A stretch of 64,000 nucleotides of DNA from Paenibacillus castaneae (GTDB taxonomy: Bacteria > Bacillota > Bacilli > Paenibacillales > Paenibacillaceae), in the NCBI RefSeq assembly GCF_002884445.1, contig NZ_KZ614144.1:4570094-4634093 (forward strand), read 5' to 3'. A program made the position numbers and the translations under genes. Positions 52,262 to 60,848 of the stretch are shown here, one piece after another. Below the pieces are notes generated by a model. That model was given only the letters and a program-made list of their open reading frames with translations. It ran no database searches and was not told the origin of the DNA. Position 1 is the stretch's first letter. The number at the start of each line of letters is the position of its first letter.

Positions 52262-53194
52262 TCAGTACACTTGCTCTTTATAAAAGAATCCATAGCTCAG
52301 CTCTCGATTGGAATCCTGCACCGCTTGAATTGATTCCAGCCACTCTTCTTGAAAAACATAGCTTGCAGGATCTGCAACGTATGCATCAATCGCTTGACGA
52401 TAAGCTCGAATGACGGTTTCATTGTATGCCATCGACTTCATAATTCCCTCTATCTTCAAGCTGTGAATGCCTGCTTCCATCAGCTCATGAAGGTTTTCTA
52501 TCATGCAAATATCATCAGAGCTCATAATATGAGTGCCATTCGCATCCTCGTAGATCGGATAACGCTCGTCCTGCCGTTCCGTCTCAATCACATAAAGACC
52601 GCGCTCTTTATCCTTCACAGGCAATCTCTCAGAATCCGATTGATGCTCCATATAGCTATCTACCAGCGAACGCTTGGAATGATAAATATTGGTCATGCCG
52701 TGAACCTGTACCTGCAGCTCCAGCTCTGTACCTGCAGTCGTGTCCACAACCTGCTCCATATTAAGCTCCCTGGCTAGCACGTATCTTGTCGCTCCTCTGC
52801 GGCCCCAATAATTTGCGGTGACATAGTTGGTTGATGTCATTTCTGCGTTCCAGTGCAATGCCATACCTGGCGCATGTACTTTGGCTGCCATAAGCACGGC
52901 CGGATCACCAAATACAATCGCATCGACCCCGATATGATGGAGCGAAGCGATATATGGGCCAAGTGAATCTGCCGTATCATTATCCATCAAATTATTAAGA
53001 GCTGCATATATACGGACACCTTTGGGCTTCGCCAGCTTTACCGCTTCGGCAATTAATTCAACATTAAATTCTCCAGCTAACCGCATACCGTAACGTGCTT
53101 CACCGATGACAAAAGCGTCTGCGCCTGCAGCCATGAGCTTCTCTAGCTCCTCTAACGATGCGGCCGTAGCTAACAATTCCGGCTTGTACGCCAT
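52262..53194 (-). CDS. trhP1: U32 peptidase-family protein (YrrN/TrhP1-like)
   Basis: A 310-residue U32-family paralogue of the following gene and probable partner in tRNA wobble uridine hydroxylation, as for B. subtilis YrrN. It has KPELLATAASLEELEKLMAAGADAFVIG, VHGMTNIYHSKRSLVDSYMEH and HSLKIEGIMKSMAYNETVIRAYRQAI. It lacks the cysteine cluster of the larger protein, as does the TrhP1 type, which suggests that it works as a non-redox partner. It lies 43 nt downstream of mltG. The ribosome binding site is GAGGGGG. The O-methyltransferase gene yrrM, found between these genes in B. subtilis, is absent here. Confidence 0.87.
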   Translation of the reverse strand: MAYKPELLATAASLEELEKLMAAGADAFVIGEARYGMRLAGEFNVELIAEAVKLAKPKGVRIYAALNNLMDNDTADSLGPYIASLHHIGVDAIVFGDPAVLMAAKVHAPGMALHWNAEMTSTNYVTANYWGRRGATRYVLARELNMEQVVDTTAGTELELQVQVHGMTNIYHSKRSLVDSYMEHQSDSERLPVKDKERGLYVIETERQDERYPIYEDANGTHIMSSDDICMIENLHELMEAGIHSLKIEGIMKSMAYNETVIRAYRQAIDAYVADPASYVFQEEWLESIQAVQDSNRELSYGFFYKEQVY

Positions 53195-53237
53195 TTCAAA
53201 TCCCCCTCAAAAAACATCCTGCTTATTTCGTATTAGA

Positions 53238-54353
53238 CTATCCTGCTGCTGCGTTACTTTTATCAATATTTTTTAAATGCTCTTTATACGTTTTTGCGAA
53301 TAAATGAGTCTGACTTCCATCCTTTTTGGTCACATAAAAGAAGTACTCGGTTTCCTCAGGATAGATCGCTGCAATAATGGAATCGATACTTGGGTTAGCG
53401 ATTGGCCCAGGCGGCAAGCCTGATACTTTGTACGTATTATAAGGACTATCGATCAATAAATCCTTTTCATACAATCTTTCTTTAGGCTTGTCTAACGAAT
53501 ATTGAACAGTAGCATCAATTTGCAGCGGCATGCCGTCGTTAATCCGGTTATAAATAACACCTGCTACTAGAGCCCGTTCTGCGTCAACAACAACCTCACG
53601 CTCCACTAGCGATGCAATGGTTAGCACTTCATGAACCGTCAAGCCTTTCTCTTCAAGCACATCCTGCCAACCTTCTGGCAGTGATGCAAGCTTAAGATCC
53701 AACTGAGTAACCATTCGTTTAATAATATCCTCTTCCGTGCTGCCTTTTTTCATTTCATAGGTTTCTGGAAACATATAGCCTTCCAGTCTTTGATGCAGCG
53801 TATCTATATCTGGAATAGAGAGAACAGCCTCGGCACCGCCCCATGTTTTTTTAGTCGCAGCAAGCTCAAGAAATTTTTGTTTATCAATCAGCTTATCAGC
53901 CGCAAGCTTGTCCGCAATTTGTAATACAGTAAAGCCTTCCGGTATCGTAAATCGGATCGTTTCGGCTGCTACCGTATCGCCGGCGTTCAGCTTGGCGATA
54001 ATCGCATCTTTGTCCATGCCAGGGTTAAGCTCGTATAATCCAGCTTGAAAGTGAGCGCCTTGATTGTTGAACCTCAAGTAATATTTAAAAATAAAAGCAT
54101 TTTTTATAATCCCTTGCTCTTCAAGCAAATCTGCAACCTTGTTTGCTGACGTACCTCTCGGAATTTCCACCCTTTGCACATCGCCGCTTGAAGCTGGCTG
54201 CAAGCTGCTCCAAACATAAAGGAAAGCTCCCCCTGCTCCTGCGATCATAATACCTAATAAGCTTAAAATAACCCATAGTGTAATGCGGCTTCGCTTCGGA
54301 CCAGATGGTGAATGCTGGTCACGCTGCTCTAGCTGCTGAGATGAATGATCCAA
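53238..54353 (-). CDS. mltG: Endolytic murein transglycosylase MltG
   Basis: A 371-residue membrane enzyme that cleaves nascent glycan strands. The N-terminus is cytoplasmic (about 25 residues). One helix (LWVILSLLGIMIAGAGGAFLYVW) is followed by a LysM-like region (IPRGTSANKVADLLEEQGII, FTIPEGFTVLQIADKLA). The YceG catalytic domain has LEGYMFPETYEM (catalytic Glu in LEGY-FPxTY), VLTIASLVEREV and PSPYNTYKVSGLPPGPIANPSIDSI-like DSPYNTYKVSGLPPGPIANP. The start is TTG 54353, 7 nt after GGAGG. It stands between the alaS operon terminator and the U32 genes. Confidence 0.96.
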   Translation of the reverse strand: MDHSSQQLEQRDQHSPSGPKRSRITLWVILSLLGIMIAGAGGAFLYVWSSLQPASSGDVQRVEIPRGTSANKVADLLEEQGIIKNAFIFKYYLRFNNQGAHFQAGLYELNPGMDKDAIIAKLNAGDTVAAETIRFTIPEGFTVLQIADKLAADKLIDKQKFLELAATKKTWGGAEAVLSIPDIDTLHQRLEGYMFPETYEMKKGSTEEDIIKRMVTQLDLKLASLPEGWQDVLEEKGLTVHEVLTIASLVEREVVVDAERALVAGVIYNRINDGMPLQIDATVQYSLDKPKERLYEKDLLIDSPYNTYKVSGLPPGPIANPSIDSIIAAIYPEETEYFFYVTKKDGSQTHLFAKTYKEHLKNIDKSNAAAG

Positions 54354-54457
54354 CCTTAGACCTCCTCTTTCAGGTTTGTCGATTTAAGCAGGCGAAAATG
54401 CTGAGACCATCCTATGGCGACTCAGCTTAGCTTTACAGTCTTATTTCTCATACTTGA

Positions 54458-54488
54458 ACAAAAGAGCGGCTATAAGCCGCCCTTTTGT
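54458..54488 (-). terminator. Terminator at the end of the alaS-ireB-ruvX-DUF1292 operon
   Basis: ACAAAAGAGCGGCT / AGCCGCCCTTTTGT form a 14-bp stem with one mismatch and a 3-nt loop, with T-rich flanks on both strands. It lies 15 nt past the stop at 54504. Confidence 0.88.
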
Positions 54489-54503
54489 TTGTAGCTTCAT
54501 TTC

Positions 54504-54815
54504 TTAAGGCTGCTCCGTGTTCGCAAACAATAGATCATCATATGCTTCTGAAGCTGCTTCCCATTCTTCGTCGTCTTCAATCGTTTCAAGTTGAGGCTCA
54601 CCGTTTGTTTCCGTAACACGGAATAATTCTACCTCATCCTCACTGCGCATGGAATCTGATTGCAGAGCTGCATATATACGATCACCCAGCTGAAATTCCG
54701 CTTTGATATCATATACTTCAACACTTCCGTCATCCGCTTCCAACTCTACCTCGTTACCGAAAGCTGTTTTCAAGCTGTTCAGCATTTTTGGCGATTGCTG
54801 TTCGTTGCCTGACAT
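54504..54815 (-). CDS. DUF1292 family protein (second copy)
   Basis: A 103-residue, very acidic protein of the DUF1292 (YrzB-like) family. It has the pattern VELEADDGSVEVYDIKAEFQLGDRIYAALQSDS followed by FRVTETNGEPQLETIEDDEEWEAASEAYDDLL, the family's typical ending. The function is not known. The ATG overlaps the stop of the preceding DUF1292 gene by 1 nt (TAATG), so the two are translationally coupled. The pair looks like an old duplication, because only the general pattern is shared. Confidence 0.87.
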   Translation of the reverse strand: MSGNEQQSPKMLNSLKTAFGNEVELEADDGSVEVYDIKAEFQLGDRIYAALQSDSMRSEDEVELFRVTETNGEPQLETIEDDEEWEAASEAYDDLLFANTEQP

Positions 54816-55111
54816 TAGTCCTGTTCCTCCATCTCGCCGAGAAGCGTATTAAACGTTTCTTCGACCATGTTCCATTCTTCTTCATCTTCAATCGTGTATA
54901 GCTTAAGGTCGTCTCCATCTTCTTCGTAACGGAAAGCGTAAACTTCATCTTCCTCTTCATTATCGCTTGTTAGAGGAACAACCATCATATATTTCTGATC
55001 GGAACCATCTACTTCGAACTTCATGATAACTTCGAATTCCTCTTCGTTACCTTCTTCATCGGGGATATAGATAATTTCCGGTTCTTCATATTCCAGTTCT
55101 TCGTTTGTCAT
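54815..55111 (-). CDS. DUF1292 family protein (first copy, YrzB-like)
   Basis: A 98-residue acidic protein. It has EPEIIYIPDEEGNEEEFEVIMKFEVDGSDQKYMMVVPL and VYAFRYEEDGDDLKLYTIEDEEEWNMVEETFNTLL, the DUF1292 pattern of B. subtilis YrzB, which is encoded next to yrrK there too. ATG 55111 has GGTGAGG 6 nt upstream; a GTG at 55123 overlaps the ruvX stop. Its function is unknown, though conserved linkage to RuvX, IreB and AlaS is old. Confidence 0.9.
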   Translation of the reverse strand: MTNEELEYEEPEIIYIPDEEGNEEEFEVIMKFEVDGSDQKYMMVVPLTSDNEEEDEVYAFRYEEDGDDLKLYTIEDEEEWNMVEETFNTLLGEMEEQD

Positions 55112-55119
55112 TTTTACCC

Positions 55120-55536
55120 TCACCTTTTCGTTTTAGAATCGAGATAATTTTGCAAAATCAGCGTCGCCGCCATTTTGTCTATTACAAGTTTTCGCTTCTT
55201 CCGGCTGACGTCCGCTTCGATAAGCGTCCGTTCGGCAGCAACTGTCGTCAGCCTTTCGTCCCAAAGGTGAACAGGTATGTTTAGTTTCTGCTGAAGTTCT
55301 TCTGCAAATACTTTAGAAATATCGCCTCGCGGACCGATAGTACCGTTCATGTTTTTCGGCAGGCCAACCACTATTTCACTGACTTCATGCTCTTTCACAA
55401 GATCAGCAATTCGGTCAACTTCACCGCCGTCACGTCTGCGTTCAATCACTTCGGTTCCTTGCGCGGTCCAGCGAAACGCATCACTAACGGCCACGCCAAT
55501 TCTGCGGTCGCCATAATCCAATCCCATAACTCTCAT
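55120..55536 (-). CDS. ruvX: RuvX/YqgF-family Holliday junction resolvase-like protein
   Basis: A 138-residue RNase-H-fold nuclease. It has [16 protein letters not shown] (first catalytic Asp), [21 protein letters not shown] (second motif, GLP) and [17 protein letters not shown] (the DERLTT motif) followed by [20 protein letters not shown] (last Asp). It is B. subtilis YrrK; members take part in 16S rRNA 5' end processing or DNA junction metabolism. It lies 24 nt after ireB. Confidence 0.96.
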   Translation of the reverse strand: MRVMGLDYGDRRIGVAVSDAFRWTAQGTEVIERRRDGGEVDRIADLVKEHEVSEIVVGLPKNMNGTIGPRGDISKVFAEELQQKLNIPVHLWDERLTTVAAERTLIEADVSRKKRKLVIDKMAATLILQNYLDSKTKR

Positions 55537-55559
55537 GTCTTGTCCGGCTCCTGCCTCAT

Positions 55560-55823
55560 TTATTGTTGTTTCTTGTGATTTAAATAAAACCGGACAAGCT
55601 CTTCAATCAATTCGTCTCGTTCTTTCTTCCGAATGAGACTTCTGGCGTTGTTATGCCGCGGAATATACGCGGGATCTCCGGACAGCAAATACCCAACGAT
55701 CTGGTTAATCGGATTATACTCTTTCTCTAGAAGTGCTTCATACACTGACAGCAAAATGTCCTGAGAAGATTCAACCCCTTCCGCCTTCACGTTAAATTTC
55801 ATCGTATTGTCCATAGAACTCAT
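55560..55823 (-). CDS. ireB: IreB family regulatory phosphoprotein
   Basis: An 87-residue protein of the DUF965 family (YrzL in B. subtilis). In Enterococcus, IreB is phosphorylated by the PASTA kinase IreK and modulates cephalosporin resistance. The body includes [50 protein letters not shown], which is nearly invariant in the family. ATG 55823 follows GAGGTG by 6 nt; the frame open to 55865 has no site. It lies 38 nt downstream of alaS. Confidence 0.95.
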   Translation of the reverse strand: MSSMDNTMKFNVKAEGVESSQDILLSVYEALLEKEYNPINQIVGYLLSGDPAYIPRHNNARSLIRKKERDELIEELVRFYLNHKKQQ

Positions 55824-55861
55824 CGCCAGCACCTCACTTTCCAAACCACTATTCTTTCTTA

Positions 55862-58495
55862 TCATACCACATTTGATTGGTCCAGAACTAGTTTTTCCGC
55901 AAGTTTCAACGCTTCATCAAGCTTGGACGTATCTTTGCCGCCCGCTTGTGCCATGTCAGGTCGACCGCCGCCGCTGCCGCCGCAATGAACAGCAGCTTCT
56001 TTTACAATTTTACCAGCATGGAAGCCTTTTTTAACCAAATCCGCTGATACGGCTGCCGCAAGATTTACCTTATCATCAGCTACGGCGCCAAGCACGATAA
56101 TGCTGGACTCAAGCTTTAGCTTCAACTCATCGACAATGCCACGGAGTGCATCCATCGAAGGAGCGTTCACTTTCGCACATAATATAGTCACGCCGTTCAC
56201 GGTTTTCGCGCTTTCCTCTAAGGAGCCCGCTTCAATTCGGCTAAGCTTCGCTTGGAGAGATTCATTATCGCGGGAAAGCTCCTTCACTTGTCCGAACAAG
56301 GCTTCAATTCGTTTAGGAACGTCATTCGTATTCGATTTCAATAAAGAAGCCGACAGCTTAAGCAGATCAAGCTGGCTTTCTAGGTAGTTATACGCATGTT
56401 TGCCCGTTACAGCTTCAATTCTTCGTACGCCGGATCCGATTCCACTCTCGCTCAGCAGCTTAAATAGTCCAATTTGCGACGTATTGCCGACATGACAGCC
56501 TCCGCATAGCTCCAAGCTATAAGCTCCAACCTGAACTACACGTACCACGTCGCCGTATTTTTCGCCGAACAATGCCATAGCGCCCATTGCTTTTGCCTCA
56601 TTCAACGATTTTATACTGATCGAAACCGGAGTGCTAAGCCAAATTTGCTCATTTACCCGGCGCTCGATCTCCACAAGCTCCTCAGCTGTAATGCTGCCGA
56701 AATGCGAAAAGTCGAAACGCAGACGGTCTGCTTCTACAAGCGATCCCGCTTGATTAACGTGATCGCCCAGCACCTCTTTCAATGCCTTATGAAGCAAATG
56801 GGTAGCCGTATGATTCTTAATTACATCATCGCGCACTGCTCTATCAACAACAGCCTTAACTGCTTGTCCCGTGCGAACAGTACCTTCTATTACAACGACA
56901 TGATGAACGCTTTGACCGTGCGGTGCTTTCGTTACATCCTCCACTTGCAGTGTGAAGCTATCGCCAGAAATTAGCCCCTTGTCACCGACCTGGCCGCCGC
57001 TTTCCGCATAGAATGGCGTATGATCAAGAATAACGAGAACCTTGCTGCCTACTTCAGCGGATTCCACCAATATATCGTTATGAACGACAGCCATTATTTG
57101 AGCTTGTGTTACCAGTTCATTATAGCCAATAAACTCACTTTTAACCGTAAAATCACCGAGTGGACCGCCCTGTACCTTCATGCTTCCTGTATCTTGACGC
57201 GCTGCACGCGCACGTTCACGCTGCGCTTCCATCGCGGCATCAAAGCCTTGCCGATCAACCGTCATCCCATTCTCGGAAGCGAAATCTTCCGTTAAATCAA
57301 ATGGGAAGCCATACGTATCGTATAACCGGAATGCATCATCGCCGTTAATTTCTTTGCTTCCTGCTTTACCAGCAGCAGCAACGAGCTCAGAGAGCATTGC
57401 AAGGCCATCGGACAGCGTCTCGTGGAAGCGCTCCTCTTCCGTACGGATAACTCTTTCAATAAATTCACGCTTCTCAACTACCTCTGGGTAGTACACACCC
57501 ATGACTTCGCCAACGACAGCAGTCAATTGATGCAAGAATGGACGGTCAATACCGATCGTTTTTCCGTAGCGTACCGCCCTGCGAAGCAATCGACGAATAA
57601 TGTAGCCTCGGCCTTCATTTGAAGGCATAACGCCGTCTCCTACTGCAAAAGCAACAGTACGAATATGGTCCGCAATTACTTTAAGCGCAACATCATATTC
57701 TGCATTCGTTTTGTAGCTTACTTTCGCAATTTGGCAGGTTTTCTCAATAATAGGCATAAACAGGTCGGTATCGAAGTTTGAGTCAACATCCTGCAAAATA
57801 GAAGTAAATCGCTCAAGGCCCGCGCCTGTATCAATGTTTTTATTAGGAAGCGGCGTATAGCTGCCGTCTTTATTGTGGTTGAATTCCGAGAATACAATAT
57901 TCCATACCTCTAGAAAGCGCTCATTCTCTCCGCCTGGCCAGCACTCTGGATCAGACAAGTCGCCATATTTGTCGCCGCGGTCATAAAAAATTTCTGTACA
58001 AGGTCCGCAAGGGCCCTCGCCGATATCCCAGAAATTTTCCTCCAGCTTATAAATACGCTCCGCAGGAAGACCGATTTTCTCATTCCATAATTTAAATGCT
58101 TCTTCATCCTCCGGATATACCGTAACGGACAAACGGTTCGGATCAAATCCAATCCACTGCTTATCTGTTAGAAACTCCCAGCCCCATGTGATCGCATCTT
58201 CTTTAAAATAATCACCGATTGAGAAATTGCCCAACATCTCAAAAAAAGTATGGTGACGTCTTGTCTTGCCTACGTTTTCAATATCATTTGTACGGATACA
58301 TTTCTGTGAATTCGTAATGCGTGGATTTTCTGGAATGATGCGTCCGTCGAAGTAAGGCTTCAATGGCGCCATACCTGCGTTAATCCAAAGCAAAGATGGA
58401 TCATTATGCGGTACGAGTGATGCACTTGGTTCAATTTTGTGGCCTTTGCTTTCGAAAAAAGCAAGCCATTTGGCACGGATTTCACTAGCTTTCAT
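55862..58495 (-). CDS. alaS: Alanyl-tRNA synthetase
   Basis: An 877-residue class II synthetase charging tRNA-Ala. The aminoacylation domain starts [15 protein letters not shown] and has [14 protein letters not shown] and [23 protein letters not shown]. The editing domain carries the zinc motif [11 protein letters not shown] and [17 protein letters not shown] (His, His, Cys, His ligands). A DHHA1 C-terminal domain ([18 protein letters not shown]) closes the protein. ATG 58495 follows a run of GGGGGG. A T-box leader with an alanine specifier codon precedes it, so expression responds to uncharged tRNA-Ala. It is the first gene of the alaS-ireB-ruvX-DUF1292 operon. Confidence 0.99.
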   Translation of the reverse strand: MKASEIRAKWLAFFESKGHKIEPSASLVPHNDPSLLWINAGMAPLKPYFDGRIIPENPRITNSQKCIRTNDIENVGKTRRHHTFFEMLGNFSIGDYFKEDAITWGWEFLTDKQWIGFDPNRLSVTVYPEDEEAFKLWNEKIGLPAERIYKLEENFWDIGEGPCGPCTEIFYDRGDKYGDLSDPECWPGGENERFLEVWNIVFSEFNHNKDGSYTPLPNKNIDTGAGLERFTSILQDVDSNFDTDLFMPIIEKTCQIAKVSYKTNAEYDVALKVIADHIRTVAFAVGDGVMPSNEGRGYIIRRLLRRAVRYGKTIGIDRPFLHQLTAVVGEVMGVYYPEVVEKREFIERVIRTEEERFHETLSDGLAMLSELVAAAGKAGSKEINGDDAFRLYDTYGFPFDLTEDFASENGMTVDRQGFDAAMEAQRERARAARQDTGSMKVQGGPLGDFTVKSEFIGYNELVTQAQIMAVVHNDILVESAEVGSKVLVILDHTPFYAESGGQVGDKGLISGDSFTLQVEDVTKAPHGQSVHHVVVIEGTVRTGQAVKAVVDRAVRDDVIKNHTATHLLHKALKEVLGDHVNQAGSLVEADRLRFDFSHFGSITAEELVEIERRVNEQIWLSTPVSISIKSLNEAKAMGAMALFGEKYGDVVRVVQVGAYSLELCGGCHVGNTSQIGLFKLLSESGIGSGVRRIEAVTGKHAYNYLESQLDLLKLSASLLKSNTNDVPKRIEALFGQVKELSRDNESLQAKLSRIEAGSLEESAKTVNGVTILCAKVNAPSMDALRGIVDELKLKLESSIIVLGAVADDKVNLAAAVSADLVKKGFHAGKIVKEAAVHCGGSGGGRPDMAQAGGKDTSKLDEALKLAEKLVLDQSNVV

Positions 58496-58527
58496 TAGTA
58501 GGAGCCCCCCTTTAGCTTATAAAACAC

Positions 58528-58792
58528 AAAAAACGCCCCTGTCATAGACAGGGACGAATGATTTCGCGGTACCACCCTGGTTATTGCGCTTACTGCCAAT
58601 AGGCATGCGCAATCGCCTTCATTAGACGATAACGGGTCCACCCGGTGAAGTTCATTCACACTCCGAAAAGAGCTTTCGGCCACTCTTCGTTATAAAAGCT
58701 TTCTCAACCGACGCTAATAGCACTCATAATTGAGCGATAGCGAAGAAGCTTTCTCTCTGGCTAACGGGCAATGGCTTACTTCAATTCGTCAA
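58528..58792 (-). promoter_or_regulatory. Alanine T-box riboswitch leader of alaS
   Basis: On the minus strand the leader starts with stem I closing bases TTGACG (58792-58787), paired with CGTCGG. It has a specifier loop with GCT (58721-58719, alanine codon) in GAGTGCTATTAG. The T-box core AGGGTGGTACCGCG occupies 58578-58565, and its TGGT pairs with the tRNA acceptor end. The terminator is CGTCCCTGTC / GACAGGGGCG (58556-58534) followed by six T; the antiterminator uses the T-box and the terminator's first arm. It matches known alaS T-boxes in layout and specifier. Confidence 0.96.
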
Positions 58793-58826
58793 CGTTTTCA
58801 TTAGATGTAAACACTACTATTCCAAA

Positions 58827-58855
58827 AGTATAGCTAGAGCCTCGGCACCTGTCAA
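58827..58855 (-). promoter_or_regulatory. Sigma-A promoter of the alaS T-box operon
   Basis: TTGACA (58855-58850), a 17-nt spacer and TATACT (58832-58827) lie on the minus strand, an almost consensus promoter. The -35 box overlaps the last codon and stop of the upstream AI-2E gene (ending at 58852). Transcription should begin near 58820, just ahead of the T-box stem I. Confidence 0.85.
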
Positions 58856-59922
58856 ATAATCTTTCTCCTTACATAATAAGCGAACATATGCTGAACAATG
58901 ACCTTGCCTACCGCAAAGATTGGCACAGCCAGAATCATCCCGATAATGCCTGCAATTTCCCCGCCGACAAGCAAAGCGAATATAATGGATAAAGGATGCA
59001 TATGCAGCGTTCGTCCCACAACCTGAGGCGATATCACATTCCCTTCAAGGATTTGGCACAGCGTATTGATTATGGCGACCAGTATAACCATTTTGAGAGA
59101 AACAGTCGATGCCATCAGTATTGCGGGAGCTGCACCGAAGAACGGTCCCATATAGGGAATTACATTCGTAATGGCAACAATGCCTGCAAGCAATAAAGCA
59201 TAAGGCATCCCAATAATCAAATAGCCGCAATACGCAAGAATGCCAACAATGACGCAAACGAGAAACTGTCCTCGGATGTAGCTTCCCAGTGCGGAATCAA
59301 TATCTTTCAGCAGCCGGACCGTATTTTTTCGATGCGTTTTCGGTACATAGGTAATGACCGTACGCTCAAACACTTCGAAATCCTTTAATATATAGAAGGC
59401 AAGAAAAGGAATGATGAACGCGATGAACACTGCGTTCAGCATAGATCCGATATTATTCACAAAATCTAACAAGCTCTCCGAGAGCATTTTTTCAATATGA
59501 ACCAGCGTTTTATTCATACCGCCTCGAATGCTTTCCGGCAAAAAGGAAGTATTGTTTATATCGGTTACGATATCCTGTGCACGCATCGACAGCTCCGGCA
59601 CATGCCGGTTAAGCTCCTGCACCTGCTCGATGAACATTGGAATTAAATTAATTAACAGCACGGTTATTACCGCACAAAATACAGCATAAATAAGCAGCAC
59701 CGCAATCGTTCTCGGCATCTTTCTCTCATGCAGCAGCGTAACGACAGGATTAAGCACATAAGAGATAATCATGGCAATAATAAAAGGCGCGAGCACAGCT
59801 CGCAAGAAAACATACACATTAAGGATAAGAGGCTTGATAAGCAGCAATAAATAGATAGCGAGCAAGCTTAGTATGAAATAAATGAGCCAAACGAACAGAC
59901 GGTTCTTCGTAAACCGTTCCAC
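58852..59922 (-). CDS. AI-2E family transporter (YrrI-like)
   Basis: A 356-residue membrane protein with about 8 helices, the equivalent of B. subtilis yrrI, which also precedes alaS. It has LFVWLIYFILSLLAIYLLLLIKPL, the large soluble domain with VQELNRHVPELSMRAQDIVTDI, VGILAYCGYLIIGMPYALLLAGIVAITNVIPYMGPFFGAAPAILMA and VVGRTLHMHPLSIIFALLVGGEIAGIIGMILAVPIFAVGKVI. I chose GTG 59922, 8 nt after GGAGG. A longer TTG-started frame to 59967 includes the ribosome binding site in its coding region. The substrate is unknown. Confidence 0.9.
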   Translation of the reverse strand: MERFTKNRLFVWLIYFILSLLAIYLLLLIKPLILNVYVFLRAVLAPFIIAMIISYVLNPVVTLLHERKMPRTIAVLLIYAVFCAVITVLLINLIPMFIEQVQELNRHVPELSMRAQDIVTDINNTSFLPESIRGGMNKTLVHIEKMLSESLLDFVNNIGSMLNAVFIAFIIPFLAFYILKDFEVFERTVITYVPKTHRKNTVRLLKDIDSALGSYIRGQFLVCVIVGILAYCGYLIIGMPYALLLAGIVAITNVIPYMGPFFGAAPAILMASTVSLKMVILVAIINTLCQILEGNVISPQVVGRTLHMHPLSIIFALLVGGEIAGIIGMILAVPIFAVGKVIVQHMFAYYVRRKII

Positions 59923-60018
59923 CGTCCTCACCTCCGAACTAGCTTTTTCCAATTTTGCCACAGGCAAACTAGAACTAATTCAGTATATGTACAAGCAATG
60001 AAATTCATCCGTAACCAC

Positions 60019-60046
60019 AAAAAAAAGACGGCCAAGGACCGTCTTT
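60019..60046 (-). terminator. Terminator after the small zinc-ribbon gene
   Basis: On the minus strand AAAGACGG-TCCTTGG-CCGTCTTT is followed by more T, an 8-bp stem. It lies 29 nt past the stop at 60075. Confidence 0.85.
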
Positions 60047-60074
60047 CGATTATCATATTTATGGATAAAGCTCG

Positions 60075-60281
60075 TTAATTCACATGCACTTCATGCACAT
60101 CTGATAATTCTTCTTCAAAGAACAAATCGTCAAGCGAGCTTAACGTACCGTCCTCTTCCACTTGGTAAACCGACATTTTCTCGCCGTTGACTGTCAGTTC
60201 AATGAAACAGCCCCAGCAATAAAACTGATGGGAACCAATTTTTCCGATATCTTTGGAATTACAGTTCGGACATCTCATCAT
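60075..60281 (-). CDS. Small zinc-ribbon protein
   Basis: A 68-residue protein beginning MMRCPNCNSKDIGKIGSHQFYCWGCFIEL. The CPNC and CWGC pairs make a four-cysteine zinc ribbon, followed by an acidic tail (about 15 Asp/Glu). I chose ATG 60281 with GGGAG 9 nt upstream; a longer frame overlaps the PRC-barrel gene. It starts 13 nt after that gene. The function is unknown; it may bind a nucleic acid or protein partner. Confidence 0.8.
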   Translation of the reverse strand: MMRCPNCNSKDIGKIGSHQFYCWGCFIELTVNGEKMSVYQVEEDGTLSSLDDLFFEEELSDVHEVHVN

Positions 60282-60294
60282 ATTTAATTTCTCC

Positions 60295-60831
60295 CTATCC
60301 TTTGAAATTGGAAGCTGCGACAGGCTCCAATTCCGCTTCACTGACAGCAGGAACAATAATCGCGTCTTCCCCGAGTAACACGGCATCCGGATCACTCGGC
60401 GCTCTCAGCCATTTACGCCCTTCCATCACATCCGAAACAAAACCGTCCGTAAGCTCGTAGCCTATTATTTGTGTACCCTGATTTGGGTAAAAATAAACAT
60501 CCGATACGCGTCCAAGTTGCAAACCCTGAACCGTGACTACGGGTAAATCCTTTAATTTCACTAATCCTGTGTAAAAAGAACGCAGCAATTGCTTCGACTT
60601 CATCCGAATGATCGCTTCTTCACTTGCTATGATAACGGTGTCCTCTCCGCAGGATAACACGTCGGTCCACGCGACTATTTTCACAGATGAAGCAAACCAT
60701 TTCGCACACTCCAGTATGAGACCATTCAACTGCCAATGCTCATCAAACCAAGCATCCTTAACGGTTCCGACCTGCTTGCCGGAATGAATTACGATAACGG
60801 GAAGCCCAATAAGCTGTTGAAGTTTAATCAC
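60295..60831 (-). CDS. PRC-barrel domain protein (YrrD-like)
   Basis: A 178-residue protein with two PRC-barrel domains. The first is LQQLIGLPVIVIHSGKQVGTVKDAWFDEHWQLNGLIL; the second is LKDLPVVTVQGLQLGRVSDVYFYPNQGTQIIGYELTDGFVSDVMEGRKWLRAP. It resembles YrrD, which in B. subtilis lies near yrvO and alaS. PRC barrels in ribosome maturation (RimM) and photosynthetic proteins mediate protein-protein or protein-RNA contact; the role here is unknown. It starts 17 nt downstream of the cysteine desulfurase gene. Confidence 0.88.
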   Translation of the reverse strand: MIKLQQLIGLPVIVIHSGKQVGTVKDAWFDEHWQLNGLILECAKWFASSVKIVAWTDVLSCGEDTVIIASEEAIIRMKSKQLLRSFYTGLVKLKDLPVVTVQGLQLGRVSDVYFYPNQGTQIIGYELTDGFVSDVMEGRKWLRAPSDPDAVLLGEDAIIVPAVSEAELEPVAASNFKG

Positions 60832-60848
60832 GCTTAGCCGGAGTCCTC

